Shown: positions 20,501 through 32,500 of the stretch, piece by piece
How the letters are laid out: the number at the start of each line of letters is the position of its first letter
Numbering within the stretch: the first letter of the stretch is position 1
Assembly (NCBI GenBank): GCA_018105865.1
Contig: CM030872.1
Location: forward strand, 7,049,516-7,113,515
Direction of reading: 5' to 3'
Length of the DNA stretch: 64,000 nt
Source of the DNA: Metaphire vulgaris
Taxonomy: Eukaryota > Annelida > Clitellata > Crassiclitellata > Megascolecidae
Notes under the pieces: model-generated
Databases searched by the model: none
Told to the model about the DNA's origin: nothing
What the model saw: only the letters and a program-made list of their open reading frames with translations
Program-made: the position numbers and the translations under genes

Positions 20501-23500
20501 TTTACATCCAAGGTCTGGAGGTGTGATGCTTAAGATCACTGGTGCCAGGAGTATCTTTCTGTGCTCATACGGCGCCGATGTCGTCAGACTGTCGGAAACA
20601 GCTGCGATCGAACAGGCGACTTTGCCTTTATGTCCCTCCCCCGTCCAAGACGGTGATGTTGGGGGAAAGATCCGTGACCCGAGGCAATCCTCTTCTCTGG
20701 AATGCTCTTTCCGCTTCAGTGACTTTGATCAATTCCTTCGAGGCGTTTGCCCGACTGCCGTCAAAACGCATTAATTTCGCACATCTTACGAACATTTGTA
20801 AAACACTCTTGACTTTAGCTCTAGCTATGCTATAGCGTTAAATAAATTATCTAGGGAATAGAATATAATAGGGGAAAGGAATAGGTTTAAGCATGTAGAA
20901 AGGGATTATGTCTGAAAGTTTGGCCATTTAATACGATGGCCAGCTTCTTAAACTTTATGTTAAATTTTAAACTTTATGTTCCTCCTCCGTCCAAGACTGG
21001 TATGTTTGGAGAGAGATCCTTTACACGCGGTAACCCCATCTTGTGGAACTCTCTTCCTGACGATGTCACCACGGCTAATACTCCTGCTGAGCACTTCATC
21101 AAGAGCTTTAACACACAGCTGTTTGGATTGGGGTAGAGTTGAGATGTTAAAGCGCTTTTGTTGTGGGCCTCAGCCTTGTTACAGCGCTATAGAAATCGTC
21201 CAAGAATGAATGAATGAATGAATGAATGAATGAATCATCTTAGTAGCTTTGGCTTGGTGAAGATGGAACATGGAGGAGAATGTTATGTTGGCAAAATTTG
21301 GTTTTAATTGCCAATTCGTCTTAGCTTTGAAGTGTGCATTTTAATTATAAGCCTGTTTTTCTTATCTGCAGCCTATTTGAAGGAAGTCGCTTTGAAGTCC
21401 GCCTCTACTCTGGAGGGCAAAACAGAGTTCATCTTCGAGGTTAGGAAGCCATACAACTACATTGGGTCATTGTTTTAGCAGGTTATGAGCATATGATAAA
21501 GGTTGTTTAAAGGTTTTAATAAAAACAATAAAACAAAGCAAAGGAACTGGATGGGCCACATTTTAAGAGGAGAATTTGTTCAAAACAATACTGTCAAACA
21601 GAGGAAGACATTATGATGATGCCAAAAGACGGATATTAAAGTTTTTGGACCTTTCACATCTGAAATTGTCTTATGAGACAGAATTGTTTTTGTTCACATC
21701 TGAACTTACTAGGCATAAAAATGTTACTGTTGCCTGGGACATTATATTTTATATTATGAGATTACATTTCTCATAATCTGATCTACTGTATGAAAGTGCT
21801 GTGAAAGTTTTCATTTTTCTGTGTAGGAAAGTCTGGCACTGTCAAGATAGTTATCAAGATGGTGTTATTTTAAACTACCTAAATCATAGTATATTTGCTG
21901 AACTAATTTGTGCAGGCTGAATATATGACTGCTGTAAATTAAGTTTTGTCTATCTTTAGATAACATGGTCTGATACTTTGGTCACCAGTGTTACAAAAAC
22001 ATATCCAGAACTTTCTGAGTTTCATCGACAGGCGAGTTAGATAATTATTGTTTTGTAAAATCTACCTTAGTAAAATGTGTAACCATTTTGGTAGAAGTTT
22101 TTTTGAAAATGGTACTCACATCTCCATTGACCAAGGTGAATATTACTTGAAACTTGTTCCCATAATATTTTAAAGATGAATTTTGTAACGGCGATTTGTT
22201 ATTAATCATGGCAGCTGTGGCATCTTGATGATTTTATAATAATTGAGCATAAGAAGTGTTCTTGTAGGAGTGGTCAGAGAAATATGATTGAAATGATAAA
22301 TGAATTTTCAGTCTTAGAGCCTGTTCCCCTACATGTTTGTACCATTTATGTAAGCTTTTTTAGGCTCAGAAAGTTTCTACTGAGTCTCAAGATGGGAAAT
22401 TGTGGTTATAGCATATACAGGGTGGTGTAAAAAAACAGACTATATTAAATGCAAACCTAAATGTGACTAGTCCAGTTTTTTTGCACCACCCTGTAGAAAG
22501 ACTTTATAGCTCTTAGAGAATGGATCTCAGAATAAATTTCTGGAACATTTTATTTAAAATCAGGGGAATTTTTGTATCATTTGAAATATATAAGTCTAGT
22601 AAAAGCTTTGTCATATGATGCTACGTTTCCTTTAAATTGTATTGTATGCAGTATCTAGATTTTGCGCGAATGATCTATTCAACTATGAAATGGTTTGTGT
22701 TGCTTGCAGTTTGTACACCAATTTCCAAGTTATTCAGGTGTTCACAAACAAGAACGGTTGTTGCCATTTTTCCCTCAAGGTATGAATTACAGAGGGTCAA
22801 CGTAATGACTGCATTTGAAAGATAGTGTTACAGAGTAATCCATTTGTAAGCTCAGTACATGTCAGAATTACAAAGGTGTCAGAAAGAACATTTAAAGAGT
22901 TTGAAGTGTAACATGTTAAAAATTACAGATATTATTTGAAGTCACCTTAATATTTTAATATGATTTTTGTGCTAGTACTATTGAATTATTATGATGCTGC
23001 AAAGATTTTTTGTGGCATGATTTCTAGAACAACTGATTTGAATCACCATTATATTTGTTTTTTATTTTAGAAAATAACGATCGAATTGTCGAGCTTATGA
23101 GAGAGTATTTTCGGTAAGCTTACCACTGTACCTTTTGTAAATGTTTTTGTTATGCCAGTTATTGGAAGCTTAGAACAAAGAGGTTAGTATTACAGTTTGT
23201 AGGGCAGGGCCGAATATTTGCATTTTGTTTTCTTTGGCGCAGAATAATGCGCCGAATAGTCTATTCGCATTCGTCCGAATAGTGTTGGTGAAAACGAATA
23301 TGAATAGTGGTCACGTGACGTTCAAAATTTGCATACGGTCTGCATGTGTGTTGTGTTTGTTTAAAGCAGTGGTTCCCAAATGGTGGTACACATACCCCAG
23401 GGGTAAAAAATGAACTTTCCAGGGGGTATGCAAAAGGCAGCAGATTTCTTATGCATTGATGTCTGATAGTAAAAATTTTACAATATCTGCAGAAATTCTG

Positions 23501-26500
23501 TCACTCATCAAATCAATTTTATAAGCCTGGGGAATGACGCTGATAAACAGCTGTACAAGAATGAGGGACATCAACAAATGAAAGTTCTTCCAAAATCTTG
23601 TGAAATGGCAAGTCTGTCAAAGGATGAGCCGTGTCTTATATCAAAGGTTTTACAGGCGGCAAAATATTTTATAATCGATTCGATGTGTGACAGAACCCAA
23701 TGGAAAGTGCATTGAACAGTCAGAGTATGAAGATGTAAAAAAATTTTCTGCATATCGAACAAATTCTCCGACGAAAACCACATTTCTGTTTGTCCCCATC
23801 TTCATTGCTTCAAATAGTACTAGAATAGTCAATATATCCCATCTTGTATTTGCTCTGCAGCATTAGAATGGGGCACCTCTCACCTGTATTGTAATTTATT
23901 CACGATGTTCTATGTATACTGTATAGTACTATATATAGATGAAGAAAACAAAACAGACATAACCAACTAATAACAGAACTTGGAGGAAAGCGGCAAATGA
24001 GATCGAGACCGATAACAGGTAAAGGTAAAGGTCCCATACTCGATTTTCGAGCATTGGGGCCGGTGCTGATTGCGGTTACTAGGCAAGCAGCAACACAGGT
24101 GGCTTGTGCCATTAATCTGGAGAAGGTTGCCATTACTTTCTCTAGACCCACGTTTTACCCTTCGCAGCTTAGCGCTGCTACCAATTTATCGACACCTAAG
24201 CGATGAACGGCTTGGTTGGCCGCCGGCACCACGGCTAGAATCCGAGATGGTCACCCATCCAAGTACTAACCGCGCTCGACGTTGCTTAAACGTCGAGCGC
24301 AGTAAAGGTGGGAAAATCATGACAGAGAGAAAAGAGATAACAGAGAGATGGACGGGAATACTGCAAAGAACACTTCTGCCCCAAAATAATAAGAGCGAAC
24401 AAAAGAGAAGAAAGAGATCATGAGAAAACTGTTCTGCCCACTTTCAAGATTTCAGCAACAATTCAATGTGTTCCTGGGCTGTTCTTGTTCTTTAGCTTCC
24501 ATAATGCTCTGTGCACCTCTTCTCTGAGTGGCGGTGGTGTTCTTTCCTCCCTTGGCAGCACAATGTCTTTCAGTTTTCTCATGATCTCTTCTGTTTTGTT
24601 TGGGGTATGCCAACCAGAAATGTTTGGAAACCACCGGTTTAAAGACTAATTTTATGGCTTTGTAAATTCAAGTGCCAGTGAATGCACTTGTTTCTATTGG
24701 CCAGCTTTCAGATAGCGCTGTACGAATTTATTATTCATGTCACTTGTGCAAAAAGAATAGTTCTGTTTGTTTCTGCTATGCGTATTACTTATTTGATGAT
24801 GCTTATAAGTTATAATAGTAGCGCTGACCGCAATATGGCAACTTGCAGTGGGAGGTGTATCGTATATTATATACTATTCGTATTCGGCATTCATCAGTAG
24901 TGAGCCCAACTATTCATATTTGCGTCCTAATAGTTCAAAACCCCTATTCGGCCCGGCCCTAACAGATTGTATCTTAATTGGTTTTTATATTCTGTTTAGT
25001 GTGTCCTTGTCACTTAGTCTGATATATTGCTGATCAAAAGGAGAAGTGTTACTGTGTTGATTTCATTAGTGGATAATCTCAGATTTAAATCTGTGACCTA
25101 AATTCACAAATTGTCACATCTTGAGTTGATTTGACTGAGTTTATTCTTATTACCAAAACCCAAAACACAAACGAAATCACTATGTTGATGTGTTTTGTTC
25201 TCATTAATTGCTGTTTACCATTTGAGAGTTTTTCTAAAGAAAAATTTGTTTATGATTACTGTTTGTTTATGATTACTATTTGTTTATGATTACTATTTGT
25301 TTATGATTACTATTTGTTTATGATTACTATTTGTTTATGATTACTATTTGTTTATGATTACTATTTGTTTACAATTACTGTTAGTTTTTGATTACTATTT
25401 GTTTATGATTACTATTTGTTTATGATTACTCTTTGTTTATGATTACTATTTGTTTATAATTACTGTTTGTTTATGATTACTATTTGTTTATGATTACTAT
25501 TTGATTATGATTACTATTTGATTATGATTACTATTTGTTTATGGTTACTATTTGTTTACAATTACTGTTTGTCTATGATTACTATTTATTTATGATTACT
25601 CTTTTTTATGATTACTCTTTGTTTATGATTACTTTTTGTTTATGATTACTCTTTTTTATGATTACTCTTTTTATGATTACTATTTGTTTATGATTACTCT
25701 TTGTTTAAGATTACTATTTGTTTACAATTACTATTTATTTATGATTACTGTTTGTTTACGATTACTGTTTGTTTACGATTACTATTTGTTTTCTATAGAA
25801 TCGTGCATCTGAATTGAATTGAAATTTATTTATGATTGTAGGAAATTTTCATCACTGCCAGAATGCTGTTTAAAGTGCGGTCTGGTGGTAGAATTTTTCC
25901 AAGACAAAGGCGTTATACCCTCCTCTTCCTCTTCTGCTTCATCATCATTGTCTTCATCAGCGCTGATATTGGTTGTTTCAGTTGTTCCAGTAACTCAGAC
26001 TACCGTTACTGTTACTTCCTCCGGTAGTCAGACAAACATCTTCAGTAAAACCTGCGTCGACAGTTCTGATTCTAAATTCACTTCAGGTTAGAAAATGTGT
26101 GAAAAGAACTATATGCATTGAAGCATTGCTAGCTTTAATGTATTATGAATGGAAGACAAATTCAACGTTTTCATCAATTTCTTAGCAGTTAGCGAAGGTA
26201 AATCACGGGTCTGGAGAAAGCAATGACAAACTACTCTATTAATGGAAGTTTTCCATCCATGTTTTTCTGGTCTTCCTTTTCTCCTTATTGCAGGATACAT
26301 AATAAAATTGTCCCTTAAATGCTTCAGCTTTCAAACAAGATTAACATCTCTGTCCTGTATTTGACTTTCTTAAGTAATGCTATGCTCCTCAGAACCTTGA
26401 GGACTTGTGTCACTTAAGTATGTGTCAAATCAAGTTGAGCCTTTCGCCTTTAATTCGCAGCTACTTTAATCACTGGAATACAGTTTGGCCCAAGCATAAG

Positions 26501-29500
26501 TAGAGTTGCAAAAACCAACTCCATGCACTCTTTCTGAAGTGCCTCAAGACGTATTCTTTCCTATTCAAAGTTATTGTAGTGCAGACTCTTCTGAGTGTAT
26601 CCAGAAGAGGTGCTGTATAAACGCTTTGCAGCATTTAATTACATCATCATCATGTTCTCTGTCCTGAGACAGGTTCAAGGCTCCGTTGTTTCCATTCCTC
26701 TCTGCATCTTGCCACTTCTTTGATTTCTGCTCAGGTTTTGTGATGCTGTTCATCAATTTTCAACATCCAGTCCAATAGCATTTTGATTGGCCTCCCTTTT
26801 GCATTTAGTTACATGCCCTACAAAATAAACTCACTTGGGTGTCCAACTGTCCATAATAATTTCATATGGATATTTACTAGCACTTCTGGATATCTGGATG
26901 TTACCTGATTTTTCAAGACTTTGTTTTAATGAAGTTTCATTTGAATTTACAGTGGTGGGATAAGCAGATATGGTAGTGCAGTTTTGCAGGCATTGTTGAA
27001 TAAGTACAGACTGAAACTGCAAGACAAGCAAGTGGAGTACCGTAATTGGATTCTGTTAATGATCAAGCATTGTCTAAAGAACGTTGAATTTTGTTGCATA
27101 CAGTAGAACCTCGTTATATCGAACTCGCTTATATCGAAATCACGTTTATATCGAAGTTTGAGCGCCGGTCCCGCCAAAACAGTGTTAGTGATACAGGAAT
27201 CGGATATATCGAACCTCGGATATATCGAAGTATTTATCACGGTCCCTTGAACTTCGATATAACGAGGTTCTACTGTAATTTTTCACAAATCTATGGTTCA
27301 ACATCAGCTTCAATTTACGGTTTCATTGATACACTCTTCTGCTCATGCGGTGAAAGCTAGCTCATTGGAATTGGTCAAAGGTTGGGCACAATTTCAAAAC
27401 TGAGTTCACTTGGTCACTGGCCATTTCCTTCTGATTGCCATTTAGTTTTTCGATATTTTAGCCATTTTCATAAATCTTGTGTGAATATTTGGTTAACAGA
27501 GCAAGAGACAGCAGGTCTATCGGAACGTGAAATTGACCATCGTGGTAGTCGAATTCATAGCTTAACCGTATACAATTCCAAACGTGGTTAGTTTTTATTG
27601 AAGGACTCTCTGAAAGTTACAGAAATTACAGATTTTGTTTAAAATCATTTGCTTTTCTTTGGACTCTTAACCCCTTTGGGGGTTGCCTCAAGTTAACTTG
27701 TCCATTTTACATTGCATTACTAATAAATGGTTGTTAAAGTGGTTAAGGCAAAGTTTTTGAAGGCCAATTTTAATGGATAAGATACCAATGGAGTAGCATC
27801 AGAGATATTTTTAACACTAAATATGTACACCATGCATATGCAGTTTCACACATGCATGCAGTATTTTAATGCTGTTCGGGTATTATTAACGGACTTCATA
27901 AATCATTGATACGTTCTAAATGTATGTCTAAGTTAAATAAAACAATTTTATCGAGCTAATTTGTCATTGTTTAGATTTGCAATGGTGCCTTTCCTTATGC
28001 AAAAAAAACAAACTTAGATCTCGATGGCCGTCAAAATTTCTGGGCACGGGCTGCAAACCCCTAATTTCTTAGAACTGATCGCGTTCATTCAGTAAAATTG
28101 AATGCTGCAGTGGACTGATTAATTATTTCAGAATTATGCATATAGGCATTTTATTTTGTATCCGATTTTTGTATTTAGAATTTGGTGATGATGTGATATT
28201 TTCTTGCTGTCTAGCTACTGACATGGCTGGAAAGCCTATTCGTCCGCGCATGACAGCAAATACTAAGACCCCCATTGCTCCCATGAATCCACCGTTTGCG
28301 CCGGTACACAGACATCCGTGGATAGTCTCTCAAGCTCCTGCAGCCAGCCCACTACAGCAGACTAGGTAGGCGGTTTATTTATTTATTTTATTTCCAGACA
28401 ATTTTTCCAGCGCAGTAAACAAGGCTAAGGCCTACGACAAAAGCGCTTTGACATAATTCTATCAGTAAAATCCTATATTAAGTAGGTGTGTTTTTAAGTT
28501 CCTAAGAAAGGATTCCGCAGAGACAGCTTCCGACACAACGTCAGGTAACGAGTTCCAAAGTAACGGATTCCCTTTGGAGAATGACCTTTCTCCAAACTTG
28601 GAGGTCTTTGACGGAGGAGGGACAAGCAGCAGGACTCGGCGACTCGACCGAAGCTTCATTCTTGACTCATTTGACGTCGTTCGCTGCACCAACACACTCA
28701 GATATTCTGGGCAGTGTGGGTCATAGTGTGGGTTTAGCAGAGGTTGCCTTCAACTAACCAGTGGAAACGTTGCACAGCTGTCATATGCATATTTTCTGTC
28801 TTTCCTGCACATTGTAATTTTGACCAGAATTACCCTTTTGCCAAATCGTATTTGTCCACCGATATATAGATATGCCATGTACAATTCAGCTTATTGTCGT
28901 CTTTACTGTGGTGCGTGTTATCGCACTGCAAGAAATCTTATTTTTGTGTATGAGTTGTCCACAATATGACACCCCTTATTATATCAATGTTTTCATTCAT
29001 TTATCTCCCTTTTCTTTACATTCTATGCTAATGGTGCATGTTATCGCACTGCAAGAAATCTTATTTTTGTGTATGAGTTGTCCACAATATGACACCCCCT
29101 TATTATATCAATGTTTTTATTCATTTATCTCCCTTTTCTTTACATTCTATGCTAATTTTTAAAATTTATTTTATAATTCCTAAAAGCGCCCTCACAAGTC
29201 GAATGTTCAAAGGCAGTTGTCAGGCTTTCCCTCGCCACTTTTCCTTTCACCGAATAAGCACATGACTTTTGCACAACCTTTTTTTTATTTATGGGCGAAT
29301 GTTGTACATTTAAGCATAATTCATAGGCAAAAAGATTTCATTTCTTGTTAACCCCTTAACCGGCCGTGACGAATTTACTCGTCCATTTTACATTGAGTTA
29401 CAAATAAATGGCCAGTTAAGGGGTTAATGCCAGTAATTTTTTTTCTGCATTGTAATTGCACATCTGTTGTAACAAATGCCTCTAGGATATACGATGGTTC

Positions 29501-32500
29501 AGTTGGAGGCCCCATGGTCAGCATCTCACCTTGCCTTTCCGTTATGTCCGTGTGCACTTCTCCGCAGCCTCCGGGCATATCTCCGCCTCAGTCGAACACG
29601 AGCAACAGCTCGACCGAGCTGTCCCAGTCTCACAGCAGCATCTCCGAAACGTCTCTGAAGCAGAAACGATTCAGCAAGCATCATGATTATCTCCCAGCAA
29701 ATTTGTGTCACAGGGTAAGTCTCGTTATCAGGTGTCCAATTATCCAACGTAATATAATTATCCAACATAATATAATATACCGCACCCATCTAAGACTGCT
29801 AAATTTTATGGACCGATCTGTTTCGAGGGGGAACCCAATATTATGGAACTCCCTCCCTGAGGACATCACGAGGGAGACCACCCCAGACCGATTCTTAACG
29901 AAACTGAAGATGCATCTTTTCAACATTTCCTACTAAAGACTATTGTAAAGTGCTCTTGACTATGGCCTTCGCTATGCATATAGCGCTATATAAATTATCA
30001 TTTATAATAATAATAATTTTGTTTGCCGTTTTAGTTATTGCAGAATTTTTACGTCGAGATATTCGGACAAATTTGAAGCAGATTCACTAGCTTCTAAAGA
30101 TTTGATGTTGATTGAAATTGTGACCACAATTTAGCATGGTTGGCTGTTTCAGAAACCCTAACTTCATGAAAAAGACATAAACTTGTGTTTTCATATCATT
30201 AATGCTCATCTTATTTTACCCATAAACCACCAGGTACTTTGTAACTATTGCTGTGTGATGGCCGCTATGTTGTATACTAATTATCTTACTTATTTTTAGT
30301 CTTGTGCCGCTAGATGGCAGTGGTGTAGTAGGAAGTTAATTGTATTGTTAGTTCTCTTTCCAGTTTGGCACTTTTTTTGAAAATACTGTTCGTGGAATCT
30401 CATGTGTTTAAATAATTATTTTAATCTTATCTCTCAGTTGTTATTTCGCATCTTGAATGCCCCATCTAACAGTAAATGCAATGTAACCGAGTATGCTCGG
30501 TTCCGGCAGTTCAAGGGTTCGCAGCGTAACTCGGGGAGCGTTCCGTTACTCGATGGAACCCAGCTCTCTGGAACGCGTTACTGGACAGTGTTACTAATGC
30601 GGCCAATCTGGAAACATTCACTAAGATACTCAAAACGCACTTGTTCATACGCTCGTTTAGTACCATGCAAAGCGCACTTGACTCTAGCCTGCTAGGACAA
30701 TAGCGCTATATAAATTGGCCTGTAACTAACTAACTAACTAACTAACTAGCTGATGAATTTTCATCAGCTAGAGCAGTGGTTCTTAACCGGGGTACTAGTA
30801 CCCCTTGGGGGTACTTTAAGGATGTTGTGGGGATACTGAATAATCCGGAAATAAAGCCTGACACTTAAAAGACTTTTACTACAAGTTACCCTGTATACCA
30901 TACAAATGCTGTAGTAATTTTTGTACTAAATTAGAAATTCTAAATAAAAATTCAATTTCCTGACATGTGCACAATCTGTAACAGACATTTGTTGCAGTTT
31001 ATAATTCTTTTCAGTTTATAATTATTTTCAATATACTGCAAATTTTTGTCTTGGGATAAGGTATGTTGGTAGGCGGTACTTTGTTCTCTTATACTTGTTT
31101 CAGGGGTACGTAATCGTAAAAAAAGGTTAAGAACCACTGGGATAGAGGATATCTGCTGATTGCTTGCTTTTGTCAATGTATTTATTAGCCATCCTTTGAT
31201 GTTGCAGGCAACTGAGATAGATGAAGACCAATATTTGCAGCAGCAGCATTCCACATCTTTACACAAATCAAGGTCGGAACAAGATCACCGACGGTATGCA
31301 CAACCTATTTTAGTTTCCCTCATTAATTTAGATTGCATGAAATTTTATGAATAGCAATTTTTAGTTCAATTTGAGTAGTGCATGACACACAATTGGTGTC
31401 ACTGTTTTAGTGACACTAATTGAGAGTAATTGCTTTAGTGACACCAATCGAGTGTCATTGTTTTAGTGACACTCGATTGGTGTAGGTTGGTATCAAGCTT
31501 ACTGTGGTAAAACTTAGAAATAACTTAAATAATTAAACCTAGGTTTAAAGAAGAAAATTTTTGCCATTACCAGTAAAGATAATTACAAAACTGTTCCATA
31601 TAAAATTTTGTTGGGATGGCAGATATTTTTTACGTTGTCTAAACTAAAAATCCTTATGTGAAATATTTTAAACAATTTTAGTTTGAGTCTAAGGGCGTTG
31701 ATTTTGAACTTTGTGTTTACCAGGGTCGCCTGAAACCATCAGAAATATGGGGTTGTCTCTTTTCTGATGCGTAAAACTTGTTATTGTACAAAATTTCCCA
31801 ATTGGTAGTTACTATTTTTTTCACTATAATTGTCATTCAAAGATAAACATTGCAGACAATTGAATCAGAATGATTTCAAACATCTTAATTATCGTAACAT
31901 TATTATTTTTGACAGTTTACGTTATGATCAAAAATAATTTTATGGTTGGGGGTGTCGCCACATCATGCGGAATTGAATAAAAAGGGTCGCGGCACTATAG
32001 AGGTTGAGAACCGCTGACCTAAAACGTTAGCAACAGAAATTTTCATTTTTCAGGATTCTAAGTAACGGTGCACCTCCGGGTTTTGCGACTAACGACGACA
32101 AAGTAAGTGTTAATTATGGACCTCAACAGCAGCAGCCCCTGAATGCGATGAATGCGATTGAGACTCCTCTGGGATACCCTGTATTCAATCCAGCTGCTGC
32201 TGCATCCATGAGAACATTGCCCATTCACTGGGATCCAATGACGCTGTGTTATTTGATACCTCAGCCGGTCATGAAGCCCGGCGGCATGGTGTTGCCGGTG
32301 GCAACGCAGACCGGCTCGGCCGCGAAACCGGCGCGGCCGATACTCGGAGCAAGTCACCAGCGCGGCGCCGGTTCGGCGTCATCGTCGTCGTCGCATCAGT
32401 TGGAAAACGGCGAGAAGAGAAGCGCGGCGCAGGACGCGAGCGCCGCGTCGTCGGGAAGGGCTGCCGTGACGACCGCCTTGGTTACGGCCACGACTCAAAG

